Notes: generated by a model not told the origin, from the letters alone. Shown: positions 55,691 through 64,000, counted from the first letter of the stretch. The stretch: 64,000 bases of DNA from Duganella sp. Root336D2 (GCF_001425005.1 NZ_LMDB01000001.1:126393-190392), one strand, 5' to 3'. Made by a program: numbers and translations.

Positions 55691-57100
55691 TTAAAAAGTA
55701 GCCAGCAGGTTCTTGCGCAGTCCGGCGCCCATGCCGGCGCAGAACACCAGCAGGAACGTGCCGCCCAGCAGCAGCAGGCTGAGGACCGCCTCGCGCCGCC
55801 CCAGCACCAGCAGCACCGGTGCCGCTGCGGCGCTGCCGCCCGCTGCCGCCGCCGGCATCCGCCCGGGTTCGGCCGACAAGGCAACCAGCGCGGCGGCAGC
55901 CAGGTAGGACACCAGGCTGCGCGTGCCTTGACACAGCAATTCCACAGCCACCATCACCGGCAGCAAGGCATCGAGCGGCAGGCCGAAGCGCGCTTGCAGC
56001 ACCCCAGCCCACAGGGCTGCCTTCGCGCCCGGCAGGCCGCTGGTCGCGAGCGTGAACCAGCAGGACAAGATGGCCATCAGCACGATCTCCTGCGCGCCCA
56101 GCGCGTGGCCATAGAGATTGGCTGCATACACCGCCAGTACCGCGTAGAACAGCGCCTCGCCGCTGCGCACGAACACCGGGAACGCGGACGCCAGCAGTTC
56201 AACGCTGCCGCGCGCAAAGCCCAGCCTCCCGCTGAGCGCGGCGATGAATTCCGGCAGTGCAGCGGTACCTACCGGCGAGAACAGGCAGACCGTCAGCGGC
56301 GCGCGCAAAGCCGACAGCACCGGACCCGGGGCCGACTTGAGGCGCCAGCACAGGGCGGCCAGCGCCAGGCTTGCTGCCAGCAGCGCCGCCACACCCCAGC
56401 TGGCGAGGAATCCGCCCAGCAGGCCGGCTTCATTGCCGGCAGCGCCGACGGCTGCCGCCGCCAGCACAAAGGCGATCAGCGGCAAGCCGCGATTGACCAG
56501 GCCAATCACCCCTTCCAGGCCGCGATAGACGGCCTCCAGGATATGGCCAAGATGCGCTGCGCGCTCCATTTTTTGCGCGGCGACGGCTGCGCCAAACAGC
56601 AGCACGCCCACCAGCACCGATGGCACGGCACCCGCCGCCAGCGCCGCGTACAGGTTGGACGGCACCAGGTCCGGCGCCACGGGCATTGCCGCTTGCGCCG
56701 CGTCGGCGCCGCGCAGGCTGACCGGGGCGGCAAGTTCGGCCTGCAGCGTCAAGCGTCCCAGTGCTGCCGCCTGCCCGGGCGCCATGCCGGCGCCGCCGGC
56801 CGCCGCGCTGGTCAGCAAGGCTCCCGCCAGGGCGCACAGGAACATGCCGCCCACGCCGGCCGCCAGCAGCAAGGCGAAGCGGCCCCACGGCGCGCCGCCG
56901 GCAACGCTGCGCTGCAGGCCGAAATACACCGCCAGGGCCAGGAACGGCAGCGTGGCTGCCTGGACCAGCGACAGGTAGAGCGCTGCCAGCGCCGCCAGCA
57001 CGGGGCTCGCTCCCGGCCACGCCAGGCCGCACCACGCGCCCAGCAGCATGGCGGCCAACAGGACCGCTGGCTGGTGCAGGATCGCCTGGAGCAGCTTCAT
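55691..57100 (-). CDS. SDF-fold symporter-like membrane protein A
   Basis: A protein of 469 residues with about eight to ten helices and re-entrant loops of the dicarboxylate/amino acid:cation symporter (GltP/GltPh) fold. HP1-like FSPVGTAALPEF and HP2-like TSGLPGAK are recognisable. In helix 8 the pattern VELLCQGTRSLVSYL keeps the substrate Arg, but the conserved Asp, Asn and Asp residues that bind sodium and substrate are Glu, Gln, Ser and Ala. The NMDGT motif of helix 7 is lost (SGEALFYAV). The last 55 residues carry an extra helix. It lies in the T6SS operon next to tssJ and a second SDF protein. It may transport an unusual substrate or act as a sensor. Confidence 0.75.
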   Translation of the reverse strand: MKLLQAILHQPAVLLAAMLLGAWCGLAWPGASPVLAALAALYLSLVQAATLPFLALAVYFGLQRSVAGGAPWGRFALLLAAGVGGMFLCALAGALLTSAAAGGAGMAPGQAAALGRLTLQAELAAPVSLRGADAAQAAMPVAPDLVPSNLYAALAAGAVPSVLVGVLLFGAAVAAQKMERAAHLGHILEAVYRGLEGVIGLVNRGLPLIAFVLAAAAVGAAGNEAGLLGGFLASWGVAALLAASLALAALCWRLKSAPGPVLSALRAPLTVCLFSPVGTAALPEFIAALSGRLGFARGSVELLASAFPVFVRSGEALFYAVLAVYAANLYGHALGAQEIVLMAILSCWFTLATSGLPGAKAALWAGVLQARFGLPLDALLPVMVAVELLCQGTRSLVSYLAAAALVALSAEPGRMPAAAAGGSAAAAPVLLVLGRREAVLSLLLLGGTFLLVFCAGMGAGLRKNLLATF

Positions 57101-57110
57101 GGTGTTTCCC

Positions 57111-58424
57111 TCACAAACTGAGTGGCCGTGCGCAGATCAGCGATACCGCCGCGCAACTCACCAGCACGCTGACCGCAGTACGCGCCATTGCGCACAGCGG
57201 GTCGACCGCAACGAACAGCACGAACGCGGCCTCGAACGGCAGCGACAGGCAGGCGCATACCGTGCCCATCAGCCCAACTGTCGCCACCCCGCCCATGCCG
57301 GACGAAGCGAAACCGGTCAGCGCAGCCACCGCGGCCAGCAGCGCCAGTTCGCCGCCCCCCAGCGTGCGGCCGTACAGCGCCGCGATGAACATGGTGCCGC
57401 TGACGAAATACACCACCGGTCCGGCGCGCAGCAAGGCCGTACACAGGGGCACCAGCAATTCGACGCGGGTGCGCGCAAAACCCAGCGGCCCGGCCAACGC
57501 CTGCACCATCGCCGGCATGCAGGCGGCGCTGCTGTTCGTGGCCACCCCGAGCGCAAACGGTTCGCGCATGGCTTTCAGGACGGGTTGCAATTCGCCCCCT
57601 GCGCGCTGGCGCAGCAGCAGCAGGGCCAGGCAGATCACCAGCACGCTGGCGAACAGGAAGCTCACCACGTAACCGGCCATCGCAGCCATGGCGGCGACGT
57701 TGGTATGCGCCACCTGGCCCGCCGTCATGCACACCACTACCAGGGGCAGCGGCAGGTTGATCCAGCGCGTCAAGGTCTGGCAGGCCTCGTACACCGATTG
57801 CAGCGCCTGCTGCAGGCCGCCGGCTATGCGTTCCGGCACCTGGCCCACCGACATCCCGAACAGCAGCGCGAAGATCAGCACTTTCAGGGTTTCGCCTTCG
57901 GCCAGGGCGGCAAAGATATTCGACGGCACCAGGCGCCGCACGATCTCCTGCGCATTGACCGTTGCCGGCGGCGAATCCGGCTGGCGCAAGGCCATGGCAG
58001 TGTTGGTCTGGTCGGCGGCGCCGCCGACGATCTGCCCCAGTTCAAGCCGGGTGGCATCGGACAGGTTGTCGCCCGGATGCATGGCCAGCGTGCCCGCCGT
58101 GGCCAGCATCGCCGCCGCCAAGGCAAGCAGCACGAAAACCGCCACCACGCGCTGGGCGATCCTGCTGGTCCCGCCTTCGCGGTACAAAGTCTGCAAGCTC
58201 AGGACCACGGCCGAGATCATGAACGGCAGCACCACCATGGTCAGCAAATTGACGTAAATGGCGCCAACCAGCGCCAGGCGCTGCCCGATAGCCGGCGCCG
58301 ACCAGCCGATCGTCCCGCCCAACAGCACGCAAGCGAGAACCACCAGCGGATTGGTGGCGAGGGACTGCACGCGGCGCCATGCCGCGGCCGGCGGCGCTCC
58401 TGCCGGTTGTACCAGGGAGCTCAT
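57111..58424 (-). CDS. SDF-fold symporter-like membrane protein B
   Basis: A protein of 437 residues, closer to canonical dicarboxylate symporters than its neighbour. HP1 reads TNSSAACMPAM, helix 7 FVSGTMFIAALYG (NMDGT changed), HP2 SSGMGGVATVG and helix 8 AVDPLCAMARTAVSVLV, which keeps the first Asp and the Arg-Thr but replaces the second Asp by Ala and the Asn by Ser. A periplasmic insert (about 105-165) is larger than usual. The overlap with the binding-protein gene (ATGA) and the 10-bp gap to the other SDF gene imply they work together, possibly as a heteromer. Confidence 0.8.
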   Translation of the reverse strand: MSSLVQPAGAPPAAAWRRVQSLATNPLVVLACVLLGGTIGWSAPAIGQRLALVGAIYVNLLTMVVLPFMISAVVLSLQTLYREGGTSRIAQRVVAVFVLLALAAAMLATAGTLAMHPGDNLSDATRLELGQIVGGAADQTNTAMALRQPDSPPATVNAQEIVRRLVPSNIFAALAEGETLKVLIFALLFGMSVGQVPERIAGGLQQALQSVYEACQTLTRWINLPLPLVVVCMTAGQVAHTNVAAMAAMAGYVVSFLFASVLVICLALLLLRQRAGGELQPVLKAMREPFALGVATNSSAACMPAMVQALAGPLGFARTRVELLVPLCTALLRAGPVVYFVSGTMFIAALYGRTLGGGELALLAAVAALTGFASSGMGGVATVGLMGTVCACLSLPFEAAFVLFVAVDPLCAMARTAVSVLVSCAAVSLICARPLSL

Positions 58425-59269
58425 GGTTTCATTCTCCGCTCTTCAGGCTTGCGCCGGCTGGCCTGCATCGCAATCACCTCGTTGACGAAGGACAGCAAGG
58501 TGCCGTCGCGCACGCCAACCATCACGCTCAGCGCGGTTTGCGCGTCGGTAAACGTCACGGTACGCAGGCTCAGGGCCAGGCGCGGGTCCTGCTCCAGCAC
58601 CTCGCGCACGGCCAGCTCGTCGCGATAGGCCGCCAGCACTTCGCCATGGCGCACCGCCTCGACCAGCGCCTGCCAGCTTGGATATGGCTGCAATTTTGCT
58701 GCCGGGAAGTCGCGCCGGGCAAACTCCACCCATGACGTATTGGCAATCACGCCCAGCGGTCCTTCGAAGCTGCGCAGTGCTTCCTTGAGCGGCTGCTTGC
58801 CGTATTTTTCGGCGAAGCGCACCCGGTGAATCAGCATCGCGTGGCCCAGCATCCGGTAAGGCGTGGAGAACGCCACCATCTGGCTGCGCCGCAGTGTACG
58901 GCCGAGGCGGCTGATACCCAGGTCGGCCTGGCCGTTGCCGACCATTTCCACCACCGCATCGACAGTGGCTGAAGTGCGGTCGAAGCGGACTTTCACGCCA
59001 AGTTCACCGGCGATTGCCTGCGCCAGGTCGATATCGATGCCGCGCAGGACGCCATCCTTCTGCGCGTAGAACGGCGGACTGTCGGTCTGGTACATGGCCA
59101 CAACCAGTTCGCCGCGCTCGACGATGCGCGCGATTTCGGGCGCCAGCAGGCGGCCGTCGGCGGTCCGTACCAGCGGCGATGCCGCCGCTGGCGCCGCATT
59201 GGCAGCCAGCGCTGCCGGCGCGACCAGCAGGCAAGCCACTATCGCCAGCCAGGCCAGGCGCGCGTTCAT
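58421..59269 (-). CDS. Periplasmic solute-binding protein, amino-acid type (SBP family 3)
   Basis: A protein of 282 residues with a signal peptide ending ALAANA. The two-lobe family 3 fold is plain: ELVVAMYQTDSPPFYAQKDGVLRGIDIDLAQAIAGELG, then LGISRLGRTLRRSQMVAFSTPY with the ligand-contacting Arg. Such proteins bind amino acids for ABC importers or receptors, but no ABC genes are here; instead it overlaps an SDF-type gene. The start ATG overlaps the stop of a small membrane protein; codons upstream in frame belong to that gene. Ligand unknown. Confidence 0.85.
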   Translation of the reverse strand: MNARLAWLAIVACLLVAPAALAANAAPAAASPLVRTADGRLLAPEIARIVERGELVVAMYQTDSPPFYAQKDGVLRGIDIDLAQAIAGELGVKVRFDRTSATVDAVVEMVGNGQADLGISRLGRTLRRSQMVAFSTPYRMLGHAMLIHRVRFAEKYGKQPLKEALRSFEGPLGVIANTSWVEFARRDFPAAKLQPYPSWQALVEAVRHGEVLAAYRDELAVREVLEQDPRLALSLRTVTFTDAQTALSVMVGVRDGTLLSFVNEVIAMQASRRKPEERRMKP

Positions 59270-59484
59270 GGCGACTCCTGCCCGGCCGCTGGCGGCGTCG
59301 CCGCTTCGACGTTTTTGAATGCCTGCGGCGCAGCAGCCAGCACTTGCGGCGGCTCCGCGGTCTGCGCCGACATGCGCAGGCCGACCTGGAAACCCAGCGC
59401 AAACAGCAGCACCAGCAAGGCCAACACGCCGCACAGGCCGACCGCCAGCAAACGGGGAGTAAGGCTCAATCGGTATTCCATCAT
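59266..59484 (-). CDS. Small single-pass membrane protein
   Basis: A protein of 72 residues: a short basic N-terminus, one helix (11-37, LLAVGLCGVLALLVLLFALGFQVGL) and a periplasmic or cytoplasmic tail rich in Ala, Pro and Gln. It overlaps the binding-protein gene by ATGA and is 25 bp from the PAAR-like gene. No known family is apparent; its overlap suggests a scaffold or regulatory subunit for the neighbouring SDF and binding proteins. Confidence 0.65.
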   Translation of the reverse strand: MMEYRLSLTPRLLAVGLCGVLALLVLLFALGFQVGLRMSAQTAEPPQVLAAAPQAFKNVEAATPPAAGQESP

Positions 59485-59509
59485 CGCACCTGTCAGTTGG
59501 AATTGCAGC

Positions 59510-59899
59510 TCAGGGGACCGCCACCGTCGCCTGCCCCGGCATGCATACTTCGATCACGCCGCCGGCCATGCACATCAGCTTGGAGGCATTGTTCAGTGCC
59601 GGCAGCTTGCCCAGCAAAACAGTGGGCGAACCCGGCATCCACGGTGCGCTGGTCATCGGCACGCACGGCATTGGCGTCAGCACGCCCAGGGCCGCCGCCG
59701 TGGCAGCCGCCACCTGCGGGTTGCCCAGCGAGGTGCACATGCCGAACGGCAGTATGTTCACCATCGGCTTGCAGTCCATTACATTCGCGTCCGGCATGGT
59801 CGACATGACCTGGCTGGCCGGAGGCACCATCAGCGTGCCGGGCGCCATCCCGAACGAGCATTTGAGCATCGCTCCAGCGCATACTTGTTGTCCCATCAT
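59510..59899 (-). CDS. PAAR-like tip protein (DUF4280)
   Basis: A protein of 129 residues with the DUF4280 pattern: CAGAMLKCSFG, DANVMDCKPMVNILPFGMC, NPQVAAAT, PMPCVPM and MCMAGGVIEVCMPG. Cysteines are spaced for metal binding, and the fold resembles the PAAR cone that sharpens the VgrG spike. No C-terminal effector domain is attached. The start overlaps the YwqK-like gene's stop. Position after vgrG supports a role at the spike tip. Confidence 0.85.
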   Translation of the reverse strand: MMGQQVCAGAMLKCSFGMAPGTLMVPPASQVMSTMPDANVMDCKPMVNILPFGMCTSLGNPQVAAATAAALGVLTPMPCVPMTSAPWMPGSPTVLLGKLPALNNASKLMCMAGGVIEVCMPGQATVAVP

Positions 59900-60609
59900 T
59901 CGCCCCTCAAAAGTCGTTTGATGCGCTCCATCAAGGCCGGCGCCGCCTCGGCATTGCCCAGGCGCCCCCCCTGCGCATTGAAGCGCACCGGTACTCCCAC
60001 CGGCACGCCGTCGTGGTACAGCACTTCCTCCATCAGCGCCCCGTTCGGCCAGTAGCGGCGCAGCGAACCATGCAGGAGGTTGGCGCGGTAGCTGCAGCGT
60101 TGCACCACCTGGCCCTCGGCGTCGAGGTCGACCGACTCGCCCTCCAGCAAACCGCCCCGGTACACCGAATTGCGTACCTGCCTGCCTTCGTGGAAGAAGG
60201 CCGCGGGTCCTTCAATCTGGCCGGACTGCAGCGACAGGCGCGCCGTGACCTGGCCCGCCTCGTCATACGACAGCGACGGTCCGCAGGCAATGCCTTCGGC
60301 CATGGTCTGTGCCATCACGCGCCGGCCATGCACATAAGTCTCCACCACGCCATGCGCCAGGCCGCGCTGGAAGGCGCTGCGCTGCACCAGTGCGCCGTCG
60401 GCGTCGTACAGCGTCATTGGACCGTGCAGCTTGCCGTTCTCGAAATTGGCCTGCATTGCGAGCTGGCCGCCGGGCCAGAACTGTTCCAGCGGCCCATGCA
60501 GCACACCGCTGGCCATGGCGCTGCGCAGCAGCACATTGCCGTCGGCATCGTGCTCCTCGACCACGGTCGGCGCCGGGCTTTCGTTCACTGCCTGCAGTTG
60601 CGCTTCCAT
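59896..60609 (-). CDS. YwqK-like MORN-repeat protein
   Basis: A protein of 237 residues made of about eight copies of a roughly 22-residue repeat of the form GxLHGPxxxYxxxGxLxxxxxYxxG, for example GVLHGPLEQFWPGGQLAMQ and NLLHGSLRRYWPNGALMEE. These are MORN/YwqK-type repeats, annotated in databases as YwqK-family antitoxins. In T6SS loci such proteins often sit beside vgrG and DUF4280 genes as adaptors or immunity factors. No linked toxin gene is visible here. It starts exactly where vgrG ends. Confidence 0.8.
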   Translation of the reverse strand: MEAQLQAVNESPAPTVVEEHDADGNVLLRSAMASGVLHGPLEQFWPGGQLAMQANFENGKLHGPMTLYDADGALVQRSAFQRGLAHGVVETYVHGRRVMAQTMAEGIACGPSLSYDEAGQVTARLSLQSGQIEGPAAFFHEGRQVRNSVYRGGLLEGESVDLDAEGQVVQRCSYRANLLHGSLRRYWPNGALMEEVLYHDGVPVGVPVRFNAQGGRLGNAEAAPALMERIKRLLRGE

Positions 60610-62595
60610 TCAGTTCACCTTCGCCATCGCGCCTTTGAGCGTCAGCACCGCGCCCGCTTCCACGGTCTGGGTGGCATCGGCCTTGCTGTTGATGATCGGC
60701 GCCTTCTGGTCGATCTGCAGGCCGGCCTGCAGCAGCAAGGCCTTGCCGGCCTTGCTGCTCAAGTCCGTACCGGCTTCGCACTGCAGCGCGGTGCCTGCCT
60801 TATTGCTCAATTCCGTGCCCGCCTTGGCCGACAGTGCTTTCGCCGCCTCCAGCGCCAGGCTGTCGTCCGATACCAGCTTGATGCCGCCTTTGACCGAGAT
60901 GGTCAGGCTGCCATCCACCGTGAGCTGGTAGTCGCCTTTGACGGTATGGGTGAAAGCTGCCTGGTTCGCATGGCTCTCGGCCCCTGTCACAGCCAGCTCC
61001 CGCGTACCGGCCACCTGGCGCAACTCCTTGCCTTTTTTCAGCACAATGGTGCGGTCGCCCTCTTCCAGCGTGCGCAGCTCGGCGCCCTTTTTTACCGTGG
61101 TCGTCAGCGCGTTCTCGATCTCCACGTCCATATCCTTCTGCGCATGCAGGTAGAGCTGCTCGGCGTCCTTCTTGTCCTCGAAGCGCAGTTCGTTGCCGGC
61201 GCTGCCCTGCTTCGACGACAGGGTGCGCAGGATGGATTGGGTCTGGTTGGCGGGCAGCGTCGCCGGCGGCATGTTGTTGCCGTTATAGACGCTCCCGGTC
61301 ACAAGCGGGCGGTCAGGGTCGCCGTTCACATAGCTGATCACCACTTCATGCCCGACGCGAGGCAGGAAGAAGGCGCCGACGCCCTTGCCCGCCGTGGCCT
61401 GCGCCACCCGTATCCACGGCGCCCGCTTGTCGTCGGCAGCCGCGCGGTCCCAAGGGAAGCGCACCTTCACGCGTCCATGCTTATCGGTCCAGATTTCTTC
61501 CCCCGATGGCCCAACCACCACGGCCGTTTCGCAGCCCGCGACACGGGGAATCGGCGCCTGGCGCGGCGGACGGAATGGCACCGGGGCCGGAAATGCTTCA
61601 AAGGCATTGCTGTACAAGTCGCCGCGTACCGTATGTTGTACCCGGCGCAGCACGAAGGAGGCATTCAAGGCAGCGACGAAGTGCCCGGCCAGCGTAAAAC
61701 GGGTGCCGGCACTGAACGGGTAGCAGAAGCTGTCGCCGTGCAGTACTTCGGAGGCGCACTGGCTCTCCTCCACCTGCAGTTGAGCCAGGGCCCGGCCTGC
61801 GTCGACCGTCGCATGCCCGGTGGCGAATTCGTAGCTGGCGCCAACACCGCCCGTGGCGGAGAAATCGCCCTCCAGCGAAGTATCCGGCGTATCGAAATCG
61901 TAATCGCTGACTGTCGCCTGCTGCAGCACGATGCGGTGCTCGTGGGCAAAGCGCGAGACCGCATCGACCGGCCGCAGCATGCCCGTTTCAGGCCAGAAGC
62001 GCACCTTGGCGCCACCGCTGCAGTCGGCAAACTGGCTGGAAGTATCGGCCAGCACCATGGTGTGCCCGCTGGCGCCAAAGGTGAAGAAGTAGCAGATGCC
62101 GGCCTGCTCCATCAGGCGCGAAACGAAGTCGAAAGCGGTTTCGTCGTATTGCACGCAATACTCACGCTTCGCGTAGCTTTTGCTGAGCCGGGAGTCGAAT
62201 GCCACGCCAAAGGCAGTCAGCACATCCTTGATAATGGCATCGACGCCGAGATTGGAGAAAATCTTGCGGTCGCGCGACAGCGTCAGCTTCCACAGCGTCG
62301 GCACCAGTTCCGCCTCGTAGAGCGAAAAATCCTTATCCTGGCCGCTCTGTACGAAACGCATGACCATGCCGCTGATATGGCGCGTGCCGCCCGACCCGCC
62401 GATGCTCACCGTCATTTCCTTGCCGACGGCCGTTGCCGCACGCAGGCTGGTGCTGGAAGAGCGCATATGCAGGGTGAACTTGAACAGCTCCGACAAGCCT
62501 TCGCTGCCCGCCAGGCTATCCAGCAGCAGGTCGTTGGCGCCGAACGGCGACGTCAGGTGCATCAGGCCGCCGGCCTGTTGAAAACCGGTGTTCAT
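60610..62595 (-). CDS. vgrG: Type VI secretion spike protein VgrG (TssI)
   Basis: A protein of 661 residues: gp27-like domain (about 1-370; LHMRSSSTSLRAATAVGKEMTVSIGG, YDETAFDFVSRLMEQAGICYFF), gp5 OB-fold (about 390-470; DKHGRVKVRFPWDRAA, WIRVAQATAGKGVGAFFLPRVGHEVVISYVNGDPDRPLVTG) and a beta-helix needle to the end. No extra effector domain is fused. The trimer forms the spike loaded with the PAAR-like tip. Its start overlaps the clpV stop by ATGA. Confidence 0.92.
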   Translation of the reverse strand: MNTGFQQAGGLMHLTSPFGANDLLLDSLAGSEGLSELFKFTLHMRSSSTSLRAATAVGKEMTVSIGGSGGTRHISGMVMRFVQSGQDKDFSLYEAELVPTLWKLTLSRDRKIFSNLGVDAIIKDVLTAFGVAFDSRLSKSYAKREYCVQYDETAFDFVSRLMEQAGICYFFTFGASGHTMVLADTSSQFADCSGGAKVRFWPETGMLRPVDAVSRFAHEHRIVLQQATVSDYDFDTPDTSLEGDFSATGGVGASYEFATGHATVDAGRALAQLQVEESQCASEVLHGDSFCYPFSAGTRFTLAGHFVAALNASFVLRRVQHTVRGDLYSNAFEAFPAPVPFRPPRQAPIPRVAGCETAVVVGPSGEEIWTDKHGRVKVRFPWDRAAADDKRAPWIRVAQATAGKGVGAFFLPRVGHEVVISYVNGDPDRPLVTGSVYNGNNMPPATLPANQTQSILRTLSSKQGSAGNELRFEDKKDAEQLYLHAQKDMDVEIENALTTTVKKGAELRTLEEGDRTIVLKKGKELRQVAGTRELAVTGAESHANQAAFTHTVKGDYQLTVDGSLTISVKGGIKLVSDDSLALEAAKALSAKAGTELSNKAGTALQCEAGTDLSSKAGKALLLQAGLQIDQKAPIINSKADATQTVEAGAVLTLKGAMAKVN

Positions 62596-64000
62596 GCCGC
62601 CCTCCCGATCGGACTATCGCGGAAAATGTAGGAAAATTGCGTGCCCGCCATTGCCATGTGCACCCCCGAAAATGCCGAGGCGGTGGCGATGCGTTCCAGG
62701 ACCTGGCTGGCAAGCTGCGGCAGCACGGTCTGGGTCAGTATGAAATCGATATTGCGCGCACCGCTGTCGACCTCCGTGCAGCGCGCTGCGATGGCAGCCG
62801 TTACCGCATCGTCCCAGCTGAAACGCGCATGATGGTGGGCGGCAAAGCGTTCGGCCAGCCGGGCCAGCTTCATGTCGACAATCAGGCCGATGCCGGCATC
62901 GTCCAGCGGGTAGTACGGGACCAGCACCACCCGTCCAAGGAAGGCAGGGCTGAACTGGCGCAGCAAGGCCGGCCGCAGCTGCTCCACCAGGGCGGCGGGA
63001 TCGGGCGCCACGCCATTCTGGCAGGCACGCGTGATCACATCCTGCGCTGCATTCGATGTGAGCAGGATCATGCAATGCCTGAAGTCGATCGGCACGCCCT
63101 CGCCATCTTCCATGGTGCCCTTGTCGAACACCTGGAAGAACAGTTCCAGCACGTCCGGGTGCGCCTTTTCCATCTCGTCCAGCAGCACCACGCTGTAGGG
63201 CCTGCGGCGCACCGCCTCGGTCAGCACGCCACCCTTGCCATAGCCGACGTAGCCGGGCGGCGCCCCCTTCAGGCTGGAGATGGTGTGCGCCTCCTGGAAT
63301 TCCGACATATTGATGGTGATCATATTGCGCTCGCCGCCATACAGCAGCTCCGCCAGGGCACAGGCGGTCTCCGTCTTGCCAACGCCGCTTGGCCCGACCA
63401 GCATGAACACCCCGGCCGGCTTGCCAGGATCGTCGAGCTCCGCGCGCGAGGTGCGCACCCGGCGCGCGATAGCGTCCAGCGCCTGGTCCTGGCCGACGAT
63501 GCGCTCGCACAGGCGCTCGTTCAGTTCCAGCACCGTGTGCACTTCGTCGGCCAGCATCCTGCCCACAGGGATCCCGGTCCAGCCGGCAATTACACCGGCC
63601 ACCATGGCCGAATCGACACAGACCGGCACCAGCGGTTCATCGTCGCGGATAGCCTCCAGCCCTTTTTGCAAGCGTTGCAACCGGGCGGCCTGCGCCAGCT
63701 GTTCTTCATCCCCGCTGCCCCCGGCATCGGCACAGGCAGCGATCTCGCGCCGCAGCGCCAGTATCTCCTCGACCGCGTGCCGCTCCTCGCCCACCTTGGC
63801 CAGGACGCTTGCATGGCGCGCGGCGAGGCGTTCCAGCGCGCCTGCCAGTTGTGCCGCCGCGGCGGCATCGCCTTCGCCGCGCCCGAGCTCCTGGCGTGCC
63901 AGGCGCAACCCTTCCTGTGCCAGCACTATCTCGTGCTGAAGCGCTTCCAGCGCCGGCGGCGTGCCCGCCTGCGCGATGGCCACCCGCGCGCAGGCCGTAT
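62592..64000 (-). CDS. clpV: Type VI secretion ATPase TssH (ClpV), C-terminal part
   Basis: The last 469 residues of a Clp/Hsp100 ATPase; the start lies beyond the right edge (the frame is open to the last base, TACARVAIAQAG, an expected ClpV stretch). Visible are the coiled-coil middle domain, the linker VAGWTGIPVGRML, and the second AAA+ domain with Walker A GPSGVGKTE, Walker B VVLLDEMEKAH and an Arg finger region (LLRQFSPAFLGRVVLVPY). ClpV disassembles contracted TssBC sheath. It heads the visible T6SS gene chain, followed by vgrG. Confidence 0.92.
   Translation of the reverse strand, partial: TACARVAIAQAGTPPALEALQHEIVLAQEGLRLARQELGRGEGDAAAAAQLAGALERLAARHASVLAKVGEERHAVEEILALRREIAACADAGGSGDEEQLAQAARLQRLQKGLEAIRDDEPLVPVCVDSAMVAGVIAGWTGIPVGRMLADEVHTVLELNERLCERIVGQDQALDAIARRVRTSRAELDDPGKPAGVFMLVGPSGVGKTETACALAELLYGGERNMITINMSEFQEAHTISSLKGAPPGYVGYGKGGVLTEAVRRRPYSVVLLDEMEKAHPDVLELFFQVFDKGTMEDGEGVPIDFRHCMILLTSNAAQDVITRACQNGVAPDPAALVEQLRPALLRQFSPAFLGRVVLVPYYPLDDAGIGLIVDMKLARLAERFAAHHHARFSWDDAVTAAIAARCTEVDSGARNIDFILTQTVLPQLASQVLERIATASAFSGVHMAMAGTQFSYIFRDSPIGRAA

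Noticed and set aside
59896-60609. Toxin-antitoxin pair at the YwqK-like gene
   Set aside because: Only the repeat protein is present; neighbours are vgrG and a PAAR-like gene, with no toxin-sized partner.

Overview
The window is about 64 kb of GC-rich, very gene-dense DNA. No intergenic stretch exceeds about 210 bp, and many neighbours overlap as ATGA, GTGA or TGATG. Gene content points to a betaproteobacterium of the Burkholderiales, most likely an Oxalobacteraceae member of the Massilia/Duganella/Telluria type: a phcBSRQ-like quorum-sensing operon, a dual-length beta-propeller phytase with its own TonB receptor, a caa3-like oxidase with fused subunits I and III, and a type VI secretion locus. 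I see no rRNA, tRNA, CRISPR array, insertion sequence or prophage. Genus-level assignment is inference.

Layout. (1) 1-4.8 kb, minus strand: methyltransferase, membrane histidine kinase, REC-kinase hybrid and REC protein, in the order of Ralstonia phcB-phcS-phcR-phcQ; phcQ runs off the left edge. An AT-rich divergent promoter region with nested palindromes separates it from a small plus-strand gene. (2) 5.2-13 kb: glycosyltransferase, Cache/PAS/GGDEF cyclase, LysR regulator divergent from a haem-oxygenase-fold protein, and an AraC regulator coupled to a membrane GGDEF protein with a broken active site. (3) 13.1-18.6 kb: TonB receptor, beta-propeller phytase and a purine-type permease; two candidate Pho boxes lie upstream of the first gene and a strong hairpin buries the permease ribosome binding site. 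(4) 18.6-27.6 kb: ACT-like small protein divergent from an Lrp-type regulator, a DUF481 protein, the oxidase operon divergent from a dihaem cytochrome c, MsbA and a PEP-mutase-family enzyme. (5) 28-37.2 kb, plus strand: TonB receptor, CruF-like carotenoid protein, MpaB/Lcp-like oxygenase, a large hybrid sensor kinase, a REC-GGDEF protein and acylphosphatase, nearly all overlapping. This looks like an isoprenoid uptake, processing and sensing operon. (6) 37.2-44.5 kb: an oversized Lnt-like acyltransferase with an SGNH esterase, RNase Z, cupin, DUF3617 protein and a less GC-rich predicted PD-(D/E)XK-like protein. (7) 44.7-47.2 kb: FtsK translocase. (8) 47.3-64 kb, minus strand: a type VI secretion locus (tssA, tssM, tssL, tssK, tssJ, PAAR-like protein, vgrG, tssH/clpV). 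It is interrupted by a formyltransferase, two SDF-fold symporter-like proteins, a periplasmic amino-acid-type binding protein, a small membrane protein and a YwqK-like repeat protein. The sheath, baseplate and hcp genes are not in view and probably lie beyond the right edge.

The parts most likely to be new are the transporter/binding-protein module inside the T6SS operon, the isoprenoid sensing operon, and the phosphate-regulated phytase unit with its RNA hairpin.
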